Shown here piece after piece: positions 6,411 to 12,599 of a DNA stretch of 12,599 bases. The position numbers and the translations under genes were made by a program. The notes under the pieces were generated by a model. The model worked only from the letters and a program-made list of their open reading frames with translations, did not search any database and had not been told where the DNA came from. The first letter of the stretch is position 1; the number at the start of each line of letters is the position of its first letter. The stretch lies in contig JBNKNO010000080.1 in the NCBI GenBank assembly GCA_050293885.1, positions 1 through 12,599 of the forward strand. Direction: 5' to 3'. Source of the stretch: Nitrogeniibacter sp050293885 (lineage in GTDB: Bacteria > Pseudomonadota > Gammaproteobacteria > Burkholderiales > Rhodocyclaceae).

Positions 6411-7706
6411 ATGAAGAAAACGCTCAAACGACTTGCCCGCACCGCGCTGCGCCCGCTGTTCGACAAACTGCCGAAACGCTGGCGCTTTGCTGCCTACAGC
6501 CGCGCAATTCGCTGCGAGTCGGAGTTGCCGGACAAGATCGTCCTAAAGCTGGCCGAAACCCGCGAAGAACTCGAAGCCTGCTTCCGTCTGCTCCACGACG
6601 CATACGTTGACGCCGGGTTCATGGAGCCCGACCCCTCCGGACTGCGGGTCACGGTGTATCACGCGCTACCCACCACCTCTACCCTGCTGTGCCGCCATGG
6701 CGACCGCGTGGTCGGCACGGTATCGCTGGTGCGCGACAGCGCGATGGGTTTTCCCATGCAGCGCATCTTCGACATTGCCGCAATCCGCGAAGCCGGTGGC
6801 AACATCGCGGAAGTCTCCGCGCTCGCCATCGACCGACGCTTCCGCTCGGCCAGCGGCCGCATCCTGCTGCCGCTGCTCAAGTTCATGTACGAGTACGCCA
6901 CAAAGCAGTTCGACACCCGCCACCTTGTCATCGCGGTCAACCCGCGGCACATCGGCTTCTACCAAGCCATTCTGAACTTCCGCCGCCTCAAGCAGCACAC
7001 CGTCGCCCACTACGACTTCGTCAATGGCGCCCCGGCCGTCGGCGCCCATCTGGATCTGCAAGCCGCCCTGACTGCGTTCCGACGCCAGTACGACAGCCTG
7101 CCACCCGATAAAAATCTCTACCGCTACTTCACCGGCGTCAATCTGGCCAACATCCAGTGGCCGCTCAAGCGCTTTTACACCACCACCGATCCGATCATGG
7201 TGCCCGCGCTCATGGACCACTTCTTCAACCAGCGCACCCACGCCTTCGCCCACCTGCGACTGCGCGAACTGATGCTGCTGCACTCGATTTACGATCTGCC
7301 CGAGTTCAAGAGCGTTCTGCCACCCGTGCCCGACGACGCGCCGCGCTCCGAAATGCGTCGCCGAACCCACCGGCGCTTTTCAGTCGTTTGCCCGGGCGAA
7401 TACGCCACGCGACAGCTCGGCATCCGGCGCACCTTCGACATCACCGTGTTCGAGTGTTCCGCATCCGGCTTTCGCGCACGCAGCACCACCCGCCTGCCCG
7501 CCGGCAGCACCGGCACCGTCATCATCGAACTGGGCTCCGCCGATTGGTGCGTGATGCGCGTCACCGTCTTGCGACTCGGCTCGCAGGACAAGCATATCGC
7601 CCTGCTGCGCATCGACCAGGACGACATGGCTTGGCGAAAGTTTGTCCGCGCGCTCGGCAAGGCGCGCACCCACGGCGAACTCGAAGAGGCGACGCGCTTC
7701 GTCTAG
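6411..7706 (+). CDS. FeeM-like N-acyl amino acid synthase domain fused to a PilZ domain
   Basis: A 431-aa, apparently cytoplasmic two-domain protein. Residues ~40-240 match the FeeM/GNAT-like N-acyltransferase family, related to autoinducer synthases and to the PEP-CTERM/exosortase-associated acyltransferases: 'ETREELEACFRLLHDAYVDAGFMEP' (49-73), 'GDRVVGTVSLVRDSAMGFPMQRIFD' (97-121), 'NIAEVSALAIDRRFR' (131-145) and 'HLVIAVNPRHIGFYQAILNFRRL' (171-193). Such enzymes join an acyl-ACP fatty chain to an amino acid. Residues ~315-412 look like PilZ, a c-di-GMP receptor: Arg cluster 'RRRTHRRFSV' (316-325, RxxxR) and 'ECSASGF' (348-354) at the D/NxSxxG motif, with Glu for the first Asp/Asn. The N-terminus is basic and amphipathic. 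ATG 6411 is preferred to TTG 6381 on codon type and on the start of a typical KKTLKRLAR helix; no clear Shine-Dalgarno is present. The product and control by c-di-GMP are inferred. Confidence 0.8.
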   Translation: MKKTLKRLARTALRPLFDKLPKRWRFAAYSRAIRCESELPDKIVLKLAETREELEACFRLLHDAYVDAGFMEPDPSGLRVTVYHALPTTSTLLCRHGDRVVGTVSLVRDSAMGFPMQRIFDIAAIREAGGNIAEVSALAIDRRFRSASGRILLPLLKFMYEYATKQFDTRHLVIAVNPRHIGFYQAILNFRRLKQHTVAHYDFVNGAPAVGAHLDLQAALTAFRRQYDSLPPDKNLYRYFTGVNLANIQWPLKRFYTTTDPIMVPALMDHFFNQRTHAFAHLRLRELMLLHSIYDLPEFKSVLPPVPDDAPRSEMRRRTHRRFSVVCPGEYATRQLGIRRTFDITVFECSASGFRARSTTRLPAGSTGTVIIELGSADWCVMRVTVLRLGSQDKHIALLRIDQDDMAWRKFVRALGKARTHGELEEATRFV

Positions 7707-7726
7707 GCGACGTCGTCATCGGCCCC

Positions 7727-7758
7727 AAAAAAAAGCCCGGACCTGCCGGGCTTTTTTT
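7727..7758. terminator. Bidirectional intrinsic terminator
   Basis: Textbook structure: eight A (7727-7734), GCCCGG (7735-7740), loop ACCTG, CCGGGC (7746-7751), seven T (7752-7758). It ends the FeeM-PilZ transcript 20 nt past its stop, and because of the A tract it can also stop transcription arriving from the right. Confidence 0.92.
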
Positions 7759-7816
7759 GTACCGCGCGTGCACCGAGCCAACGACTGGCAACACCGTATC
7801 GCGCCGTTCACGAAAA

Positions 7817-7838
7817 CGGCCGCCTTGAGAGGCGGCCG
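7817..7838 (-). terminator. Terminator of the beta-propeller gene
   Basis: CGGCCGCCT (7817-7825) and AGGCGGCCG (7830-7838) form a 9-bp perfect stem with a 4-nt loop, 22 nt past the stop of the reverse-strand gene. On that strand it is followed by UUUU (7816-7813). With the hairpin at 7735-7751 behind it, this makes a double stop between convergent units. Confidence 0.75.
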
Positions 7839-7860
7839 CACAAATACCCGCTGGTGCCGA

Positions 7861-8922
7861 TCAGGGCTTCGACGGCGTCTCGAGACTGCCGTACGCCTTG
7901 GGGTAAGCAACCACGCCCCACGGCAGTTTGAAGCCCGTCAGCTTCTTGCTCAGCGTGTAGTTGCTGGCGTCGATCACCTCCACATCGTGTGAGCGCCCGC
8001 AGGCCACCAGCAACTTGCTCTCGTCCGGCGTGAAGCTGAAATGCCAGCAGCGCTTGCCCACCGGCACCTCGGCGAGCACCGCGTAACTGTGGGCATCGAA
8101 GACCTGCACCTTGCCGCCACGGCCGGCCGCCACGATGATCCGCTTGCCGCTCTTGTCGAACGCCACGCCATACGGCCCCATCGCCGTCGGCACCGATTTG
8201 AGCACCTTGAAATCGTCATCGAGCACCAGGAAGCTATTGGAATTCTCCATGGTGACGACGTAGTGCTTGCCGTCCGGCGACAGCTTGATGCCGCGCGGGC
8301 GGCTGCCGTCCTTGCTGAGGTCGACCGTTTTCACCAACTTGCCGTCGGCGATGGTATAGACCGTGATGGTGTCGTTGCCCTCGTTGGTAACCGCCAGCAA
8401 CTTGTGATCGGCGCTGAACTCGATGCCCTCGGTCTCCGGCGCGCCGACGATGGAACGCACCACCTTCCACGTGTGCAGATCGACCTCGGCCACCTGGCCC
8501 GGCGTCTTGTCGTCGTCATCATCGTCCTTTTCGTGCTTGCTCGGGGGCCCACCTTTCGAGCTCGGCTCAAAGGTCACGTACGCCCGGCTACCATCCGGCG
8601 AGATCCGCAGGAATTCCGGATTCTTGCCAATCGGTACATGGCGCACCACCTTCATGGTCGCCGTATCGATCACCGACAGGTTCGCGCTCTTCTGGTTCGC
8701 CGTCAGCAGATACTTGCCATCCGGCGTCAGCGCCACGCCGCGCGGCCCCACCCCGCCAACATCGACCGTCCGCACAACGGTCAGCTTGACCGGATCGAGC
8801 ACACTCACGCCACCGCCCTGGTTGGTCACATAAACCGCATCCGCAGCGGCCACAGGCGCGGCGGCCAGCGCCAACAGCGAAACTGCCGAGGCAACAGCCG
8901 TCTTCACAAAACGATGTCTCAT
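7861..8922 (-). CDS. Secreted YVTN-family beta-propeller protein
   Basis: A 353-aa periplasmic protein. It has a signal peptide (MRHRFVKTAVASAVSLLALAAAPVAAA) and then about seven propeller blades with the YVTN-family rhythm: 'YVTNQGGGVSVLDPVKLTVVRTVDVGGVGPRGVALTPDGKYLL', 'NLSVIDTATMKVVRHVPIGKNPEFLRISPDGSRAYVT', 'TITVYTIADGKLVKTVDLSKDGSRPRGIKLSPDGKHYVVT', 'VQVFDAHSYAVLAEVPVGKRCWHFSFTPDESKLLVACG'. Such folds usually bind partners or scaffold electron-transfer proteins; there is no CxxCH haem site or obvious catalytic residue. A hydrophilic insert at ~121-142 (SSKGGPPSKHEKDDDDDDKTPG), with six Asp in a row, interrupts a blade and could bind a divalent metal. ATG 8922 is preferred; it has AGGAG 5 nt upstream, though TTG 8925 is also in frame. 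It is probably monocistronic. The function cannot be named. Confidence 0.85.
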   Translation of the reverse strand: MRHRFVKTAVASAVSLLALAAAPVAAADAVYVTNQGGGVSVLDPVKLTVVRTVDVGGVGPRGVALTPDGKYLLTANQKSANLSVIDTATMKVVRHVPIGKNPEFLRISPDGSRAYVTFEPSSKGGPPSKHEKDDDDDDKTPGQVAEVDLHTWKVVRSIVGAPETEGIEFSADHKLLAVTNEGNDTITVYTIADGKLVKTVDLSKDGSRPRGIKLSPDGKHYVVTMENSNSFLVLDDDFKVLKSVPTAMGPYGVAFDKSGKRIIVAAGRGGKVQVFDAHSYAVLAEVPVGKRCWHFSFTPDESKLLVACGRSHDVEVIDASNYTLSKKLTGFKLPWGVVAYPKAYGSLETPSKP

Positions 8923-8994
8923 CAATGCTCCTCACTTTCTTCTTCGAAAATCCGGTGTTCCCGATCTCGTCGGTCTACGTGCAAAAACAACGCG
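8914..8994. repeat. Left copy of an 81-bp exact duplication flanking the gap
   Basis: This segment, the start codon and upstream region of the beta-propeller gene, is repeated base for base at 9091-9171. It runs right up to the N run. Identical contig ends on both sides of a gap are the hallmark of an unmerged overlap, so only one copy probably exists in the genome. Confidence 0.9.
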
Positions 8995-9090
8995 NNNNNN
9001 NNNNNNNNNNNNNNNNNNNNNNNNNNNNNNNNNNNNNNNNNNNNNNNNNNNNNNNNNNNNNNNNNNNNNNNNNNNNNNNNNNNNNNNNNN
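8995..9090. other. Assembly gap (96 N), probably spurious
   Basis: The run of N sits exactly between two identical 81-bp segments. The simplest reading is that the contigs overlap by 81 bp and there is no missing sequence here. Confidence 0.9.
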
Positions 9091-9171
9091 ATGTCTCATC
9101 AATGCTCCTCACTTTCTTCTTCGAAAATCCGGTGTTCCCGATCTCGTCGGTCTACGTGCAAAAACAACGCG
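9091..9171. repeat. Right copy of the 81-bp duplication
   Basis: Identical to 8914-8994, and it begins immediately after the N run. It contains the first seven bases of the beta-propeller reading frame, its Shine-Dalgarno and upstream DNA, but no complete gene. Confidence 0.9.
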
Positions 9172-9409
9172 GACACCGTCGGTCCAGATCTACAAGTTTC
9201 CCACGAATACGCGATGCGTGCTCCCGGCCTCAAGCCGGCGCGGCCGGCTCACCGTCGGAAACACGCGTGGCGTCCTGCGCAGTCACAGTCAAATGGAGTC
9301 AAGGGAAAGTGGCGAGTTCCCGCGGTCGCATGAGGGCACATCGACATCATCGATCGGAGCCCCCGGATCACCCGATACACCACTGAATGGCGCCGCAGCG
9401 CTCTGAAAG
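9172..9409. other. Intergenic region with no supported gene
   Basis: Together with the duplicated segment and the gap, about 490 nt carry no gene. It should hold the promoter of the beta-propeller gene and the 3' end of the lytic transglycosylase transcript. A short hairpin, CCGGC/GCCGG with a 5-nt loop (9224-9238), is the only terminator-like structure and has no U tract. Forward frames running through here have no recognisable domain. Confidence 0.5.
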
Positions 9410-10282
9410 CTACTCCGTGCTCACGCGGCGAAGCATGGGCGACGATTCAACGACGCGCCGATCGTACGGATGCGTGCGTCGGCGAAACCACGCGGTGATA
9501 CGAGCCACGTAGGCGCGTGTTTCAGGATAAGGCGGCACGCCGCCATAGCGCTCCACCGCGCCCTCGCCAGCGTTGTAGGCCGCGGCCACGAGCCGCACGT
9601 CGCCTTCGAAATACGCCAGCAACCAGCGCAGATAAGCGAGCCCACCGGCCACGTTCTGCCGGGCATCGCGCGTATCGTCAACATTGAAACGCGTGGCCGT
9701 CGCCGGAATCAGTTGCATGACGCCCACCGCATTCTTCGAAGACGCGGCATCCGGGTTGAAGTTCGACTCAACCGACGCAAAGGCCAGGGCAAGCTGCGGC
9801 TCGACCCCGTAATCGGGCGCCAGCCGAACCACCAGTTCGGCCACATCGCGACGCGCGGGCGACAGATTGGCCAGCAGCTTGCCACCCGCGTTCGTCGAGC
9901 GGGCCGCATAAATGTGCCGGCAGGATGGCAAGCGCCCCTTGCCTCGACCCGTAAACCGCAGCATGCGTTTGGCCTGAGCGTGCCCCTTCCTCGCAGCGCG
10001 GGAAAACAGCGCGCCGGCAATCGCATCGTCACGCGACACGCCACGGCCGTTGGCATACATCCACCCAAGCGCATACATCGCATCCGCGCTGCCCAAACGT
10101 GCCGCCTTGCAATAAAAAGTGGCCGCCAGAATCGGATCGCGATCCACCCCCTCGCCATGTTCGTAAGCCGCGCCTTTGGTCAGCAAGCGCTTCGCGGCCG
10201 CTGAACCCGCCTGCACCGGCGTTGATACCGCGACCACCAAGGCAGCGACAAACAGCCACCGAGGTGCGCTCACGACCATCAT
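9410..10282 (-). CDS. Lytic transglycosylase (SLT domain) with N-terminal Sel1-like repeats
   Basis: A 290-aa exported peptidoglycan-cleaving enzyme. Residues 1-25 form a signal peptide (MMVVSAPRWLFVAALVVAVSTPVQA). Two Sel1-type repeats follow at ~29-108: 'GAAYEHGEGVDRDPILAATFYCKAARLGSADAMYALGWMYANGRGVSRDDAIAGALFSRAARKGHAQA'. The SLT domain occupies ~150-265: 'YGVEPQLALAFASVESNFNPDAASSKNAVGVMQLIPATATRFNV' holds catalytic Glu172 and the 'GVMQLIP' motif, and 'NVAGGLAYLRWLLAYFEGDVRLVAAAYNAGEGAV' the third signature. A GTG at 10381 is also in frame, but ATG 10282 begins exactly at the signal peptide; its Shine-Dalgarno is weak. Sel1 repeats mediate protein contacts and may localise the enzyme. 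It is separated from the TIR gene by 256 nt, so it is likely its own unit. Confidence 0.9.
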   Translation of the reverse strand: MMVVSAPRWLFVAALVVAVSTPVQAGSAAAKRLLTKGAAYEHGEGVDRDPILAATFYCKAARLGSADAMYALGWMYANGRGVSRDDAIAGALFSRAARKGHAQAKRMLRFTGRGKGRLPSCRHIYAARSTNAGGKLLANLSPARRDVAELVVRLAPDYGVEPQLALAFASVESNFNPDAASSKNAVGVMQLIPATATRFNVDDTRDARQNVAGGLAYLRWLLAYFEGDVRLVAAAYNAGEGAVERYGGVPPYPETRAYVARITAWFRRRTHPYDRRVVESSPMLRRVSTE

Positions 10283-10482
10283 GCGCAACGCCCCGCACGC
10301 ACGCGACTCGGCGTCGGGAGGGCGTCGTACATGCACAATGCGCCCGACAAGTACGCCGCCGTTCGACAAGCACAAGCCCACGGTTCGCGAATCACATCAG
10401 TCACCCAAGTGTCCCCTCGCATTATTTAATTGTATTTGAACACCGGCGGGAGTCCAGGCGAGACGGATGACAACAGGGTCAC

Positions 10483-10501
10483 TGCCCACATCTCTTGGGC
10501 A
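10483..10501 (-). terminator. Candidate hairpin after the TIR gene
   Basis: TGCCCA (10483-10488) and TGGGCA (10496-10501) form a 6-bp stem with a 7-nt loop, 37 nt past the stop of the TIR gene. No clear U tract follows. Further left, 10412-10440 is an AT-rich island that probably contains the transglycosylase promoter, though I cannot fix -35/-10 boxes. Confidence 0.3.
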
Positions 10502-10538
10502 ACACGCCCCGCGTTTGCGACACCCCCACCGAAACGGC

Positions 10539-11225
10539 TCAGAAGAGCTCCATCTCCCCCACCGCCCGACCGGCCTTGAGCCGCGAGCCGATCTTCCAGG
10601 CGTCGATCGAACCCACCAGGCTGAAGAGAATCCACGAGCCGCCGCCGGTCGCGAACGCACCGATGGCAACGGTCAGCCCGAACATCACGAGCCCCTTCTT
10701 CCACTGGCCGAGGTAGACCTGCCCCATGCCGGGCAGGATCACGCTGGTAAGCGTGGCACCAAACCGGCTCTTGGGTGGCGAGCTGGGATAAACGTATCCC
10801 GTCGACGGCTTGGCACTCGCACGCACCGGTCTCTCCACCAGTGCGCTGACACGCTCCAGCAGCTTGCCGAACTCCTGATGCCTCGAGCGTGGCTGCCAGT
10901 CGGTCAGATGCACGCTGTGCAGCAGATTGAACGGCACCGGGAGCTGCTTTTCCACTGGCTCGATCAGCGCCGGGACGAGAATGTCGCGCTCCTGGGCGCG
11001 GGTCGCCTCGGCGCGCACCCAGGTCGAGGCAATCGAGTCGGCGGACCACAGCACCACCACGCAGCGCGCCGCATCCAGTTCGGCCTGAATGCTCTGGTCA
11101 AAGTTCTTTCCCGCCAGTAGCTCGCGGTCCCACCACACCGACAAGTCGTGCGCCCGTAGCTCTTCTGCCACGGTTCGAGCACGTTCGCGATCGCGACTCG
11201 AATAGCTGAGGAATACATCTGCCAT
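10539..11225 (-). CDS. TIR-domain protein with C-terminal TM2-like membrane module
   Basis: A 228-aa protein. Residues 2-130 form a TIR domain: 'ADVFLSYSSRDRERARTVAEELRAHDLSVWWDRELLAGKNF' (betaA, alphaA, BB-loop region), 'CVVVLWSADSIASTWVRAEATRAQERDILVPALIEP'. E73 in 'STWVRAE' (67-73) sits at the position of the catalytic Glu of NAD+-cleaving TIR enzymes. After a Pro/Ser/Arg linker (131-155), 'ILPGMGQVYLGQWKKG' (163-178) and two hydrophobic helices (about 178-193 and 196-211) make a TM2-like membrane hairpin. The topology would leave TIR in the cytoplasm, tethered to the inner membrane. ATG 11225 is set by AGGAGGT 6 nt upstream; the in-frame ATG 27 nt earlier precedes that site. No second defence gene is adjacent. 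NADase activity and a defence or signalling role are inferred. Confidence 0.85.
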   Translation of the reverse strand: MADVFLSYSSRDRERARTVAEELRAHDLSVWWDRELLAGKNFDQSIQAELDAARCVVVLWSADSIASTWVRAEATRAQERDILVPALIEPVEKQLPVPFNLLHSVHLTDWQPRSRHQEFGKLLERVSALVERPVRASAKPSTGYVYPSSPPKSRFGATLTSVILPGMGQVYLGQWKKGLVMFGLTVAIGAFATGGGSWILFSLVGSIDAWKIGSRLKAGRAVGEMELF

Positions 11226-11554
11226 GGGAGACCTCCTGCAACCGCCCTTCATGGAGGAGTCACGCCTCTTCAGGCGGTCTCACGAGCAAGGCGGGCGAAA
11301 ACTTCGCGGCGTCGCCACCCCGGGAGCCTGGCCCACGGTATCAAACGGCAACCCGCGGCAGATCCCAAACCGGCTTCATCACGCCACAGAAACGGCATCC
11401 ATTGCGCACCCAAATACCGAAGGGATACGCCATACAGATATAGGCACGCATCGCCGCCCCCGCAAGATCAACTAGCCCGCCGCGCCCACTGCCCCGCCGC
11501 CGAACAACAAGCAAATCGATGCGGGCATGGCCGAAATCTGTGCCGTCGCAACAC
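11226..11554. other. Intergenic region between the TIR and transposase genes
   Basis: About 330 nt without a supported gene. A forward frame at 11224-11475 shows no domain and overlaps the TIR start. On the reverse strand TTGCGG (11465-11460) and TATATC (11442-11437) are spaced by 17 bp and could be a weak promoter for the TIR gene with a ~200-nt leader. I see no tRNA, riboswitch or REP palindrome that I can support. Confidence 0.4.
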
Positions 11555-12436
11555 CTATCCGCGCGCCCGCGCCGACTCGAACGCCTTCACCACACGGCTG
11601 ACGGTCGAGTAATGCACCCCGAAATGATCGGCGATCGCCTGCATCGAATACGCGCCCGTTGCATACGCCGCCGCCATTGCCTCATCCCGCGAAGTGCGGC
11701 TTTCATACTGTGTCGGCAATTTACTCAAAGGCGGCGCGAGCACGCGGCGCTGGGCGCGGGACACCTCGCCCAGGGTATCCGGCTGTGCGCGAACCTGATC
11801 CTGCACCCGCACGATGAAATCGTCGGAGCCCAACAACATCTGATGCCGCAACGCGCCCCAGATCGACGGCAGTCCTACGCCCTCATCCACGAATTCCGCA
11901 TAACGCGCCTGCGCCCGGCGCCGCTGCTTGCCGAACTGCCCGAGCAACCAATCCGTCTCCAACCATTCCGGCGCCCCGCACTTGGCCGCCCCCTCTCGCC
12001 CCACCATCGCGTGGTAACTGCTCCACGGCCACTCGCTCGCATGCCTCACCATCCCCGCCCGCACCGGATTCAACACCACATAGCGCGCCAGCTCCAGCAG
12101 ATAGGCATCCTGCTCCACCAGAATGCCCTTGAAGCGTCCCTGGAACAAATGCCCCACATAGCCATGCCGACGGTTGAAGCGCTGGGTGTACACCCCATTC
12201 AACTGCCGCATCCCCTGCGACAGATTCGCCTCCGGCGTCTCCACCACCACGTGATAGTGATTGTTCATCTGACACCAGGCATGACACCGCCAGTTGAAGC
12301 GCTCGCACACCTGCGCGAACACATCCAGCCAAATCTCGCGATCTTCGTCGTCCAGATAGATATCCTCGCGACGGTCTCCGCGAGACGTCACGTGATAGAG
12401 ACCACCAGCAAGATCGATTCTGAGGGGACGGGCCAT
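11555..12436 (-). CDS. REP-associated tyrosine transposase-like protein (RAYT, Y1 HUH family) with C-terminal helix-turn-helix
   Basis: A 293-aa single-strand DNA nuclease of the Y1_Tnp fold. It starts with the hallmark 'MARPLRIDLAGGLYHVTSRGDRRE', carries the HUH metal site 'NNHYHVVVET' (H60, H62), then 'LNGVYTQRFNRRHGYVGHLFQGRFKG' (79-104) and 'ELARYVVLNPVRAGMV' (115-130), in which Y119 is the likely nucleophile. The longer C-terminus ends in a helix-turn-helix, 'SMQAIADHFGVHYSTVSRVVK' (264-284), typical of long betaproteobacterial members and possibly giving DNA specificity. RAYTs are usually single-copy domesticated proteins that act on REP palindromes rather than moving themselves. No insertion-sequence ends or target duplications are visible. 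No clear Shine-Dalgarno precedes ATG 12436 (upstream is CTACTAACCCC). Confidence 0.9.
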   Translation of the reverse strand: MARPLRIDLAGGLYHVTSRGDRREDIYLDDEDREIWLDVFAQVCERFNWRCHAWCQMNNHYHVVVETPEANLSQGMRQLNGVYTQRFNRRHGYVGHLFQGRFKGILVEQDAYLLELARYVVLNPVRAGMVRHASEWPWSSYHAMVGREGAAKCGAPEWLETDWLLGQFGKQRRRAQARYAEFVDEGVGLPSIWGALRHQMLLGSDDFIVRVQDQVRAQPDTLGEVSRAQRRVLAPPLSKLPTQYESRTSRDEAMAAAYATGAYSMQAIADHFGVHYSTVSRVVKAFESARARG

Positions 12437-12483
12437 GGGGTTAGTAGTTTAGACAGAGGAAAGAGATATTGTAATTCAAGACC
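12437..12483 (-). promoter_or_regulatory. Leader and possible -10 element of the transposase gene
   Basis: This short AT-rich stretch, unlike its neighbours, reads on the reverse strand as TTGAATTACAATATCTC and then a pyrimidine-rich leader to the ATG. TACAAT is a good -10 box; no matching -35 is present 16-18 bp upstream. Confidence 0.3.
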
Positions 12484-12513
12484 TGACCCCGTTTTGTGTG
12501 ACCCCGTTTTGTG
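12484..12513. repeat. Tandem 15-bp direct repeat beside the transposase gene
   Basis: Two perfect head-to-tail copies of TGACCCCGTTTTGTG (12484-12498 and 12499-12513) lie about 50 bp upstream of the transposase start. Position suggests a recognition or regulatory site for the RAYT, but this is inference. Confidence 0.8.
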
Positions 12514-12572
12514 TGTGGTGCGCTTGGAATGTGAATCCACCCTTAAAGGTGCGATTGCCCTGGGAAGACGCC

Positions 12573-12587
12573 CGATCGAAACGATCG
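12573..12587. repeat. Short inverted repeat at the right edge
   Basis: CGATCG-AAA-CGATCG (12573-12587) is a 6-bp inverted repeat with a 3-nt spacer. It may be a hairpin or operator of an element extending beyond the window; no gene is visible to the right of the transposase. Confidence 0.35.
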
Positions 12588-12599
12588 AGCAATTTGTCA

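Noticed and set aside
8041..9333. 430-residue forward frame across the beta-propeller gene and the N gap
   Set aside because: It is an antisense shadow; its tail repeats the same peptide on both sides of the gap only because of the 81-bp duplicated contig ends.
11224..11475. 83-residue forward frame between the TIR and transposase genes
   Set aside because: No domain, no good ribosome site, and it overlaps the TIR start and its Shine-Dalgarno on the opposite strand.
1..12599. CRISPR array, tRNA or rRNA genes
   Set aside because: No regularly spaced repeats and no tRNA- or rRNA-like segments were recognised on either strand by reading.

Overview
This looks like a chromosomal fragment of a GC-rich betaproteobacterium. 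The protein styles (TRAP uptake operon, FeeM-like acyltransferase, beta-propeller protein, REP-associated transposase) would fit Rhodocyclales such as Thauera or Azoarcus, but that placement is inference; nothing here fixes the taxon. Two runs of N (6070-6167 and 8995-9090) show that it is a scaffold joined from contigs.

Left half, all on the + strand. An orphan family-3 periplasmic binding protein (248-1063) is followed by a complete tripartite TRAP transporter: binding protein (1335-2426), small permease (2587-3204) and large permease (3228-4595). The operon has two strong stem-loops between the binding protein and the permeases, and ends in a 17-bp perfect hairpin. Next are an Old Yellow Enzyme-family flavin oxidoreductase with a C-terminal cysteine cluster (4800-6059), the first N gap, and a 431-aa protein (6411-7706) that joins a FeeM-like N-acyl amino acid synthase domain to a C-terminal PilZ domain.

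Right half, all on the - strand. After a convergent junction with strong terminators (7727-7838) come a secreted YVTN-type beta-propeller protein (7861-8922), the second N gap flanked by an exact 81-bp duplication, a periplasmic Sel1-repeat/lytic transglycosylase (9410-10282), a TIR-domain protein with a C-terminal TM2-like membrane module (10539-11225), and a RAYT-type Y1 transposase with a C-terminal helix-turn-helix (11555-12436).

The TRAP genes clearly act together, and their binding protein resembles the 2-oxo acid/monocarboxylate branch. The other genes look like separate transcription units. The most noteworthy items are the FeeM-PilZ fusion (possible c-di-GMP control of acyl-amino acid synthesis), the membrane-tethered TIR protein, and the layered RNA structure inside the TRAP operon.
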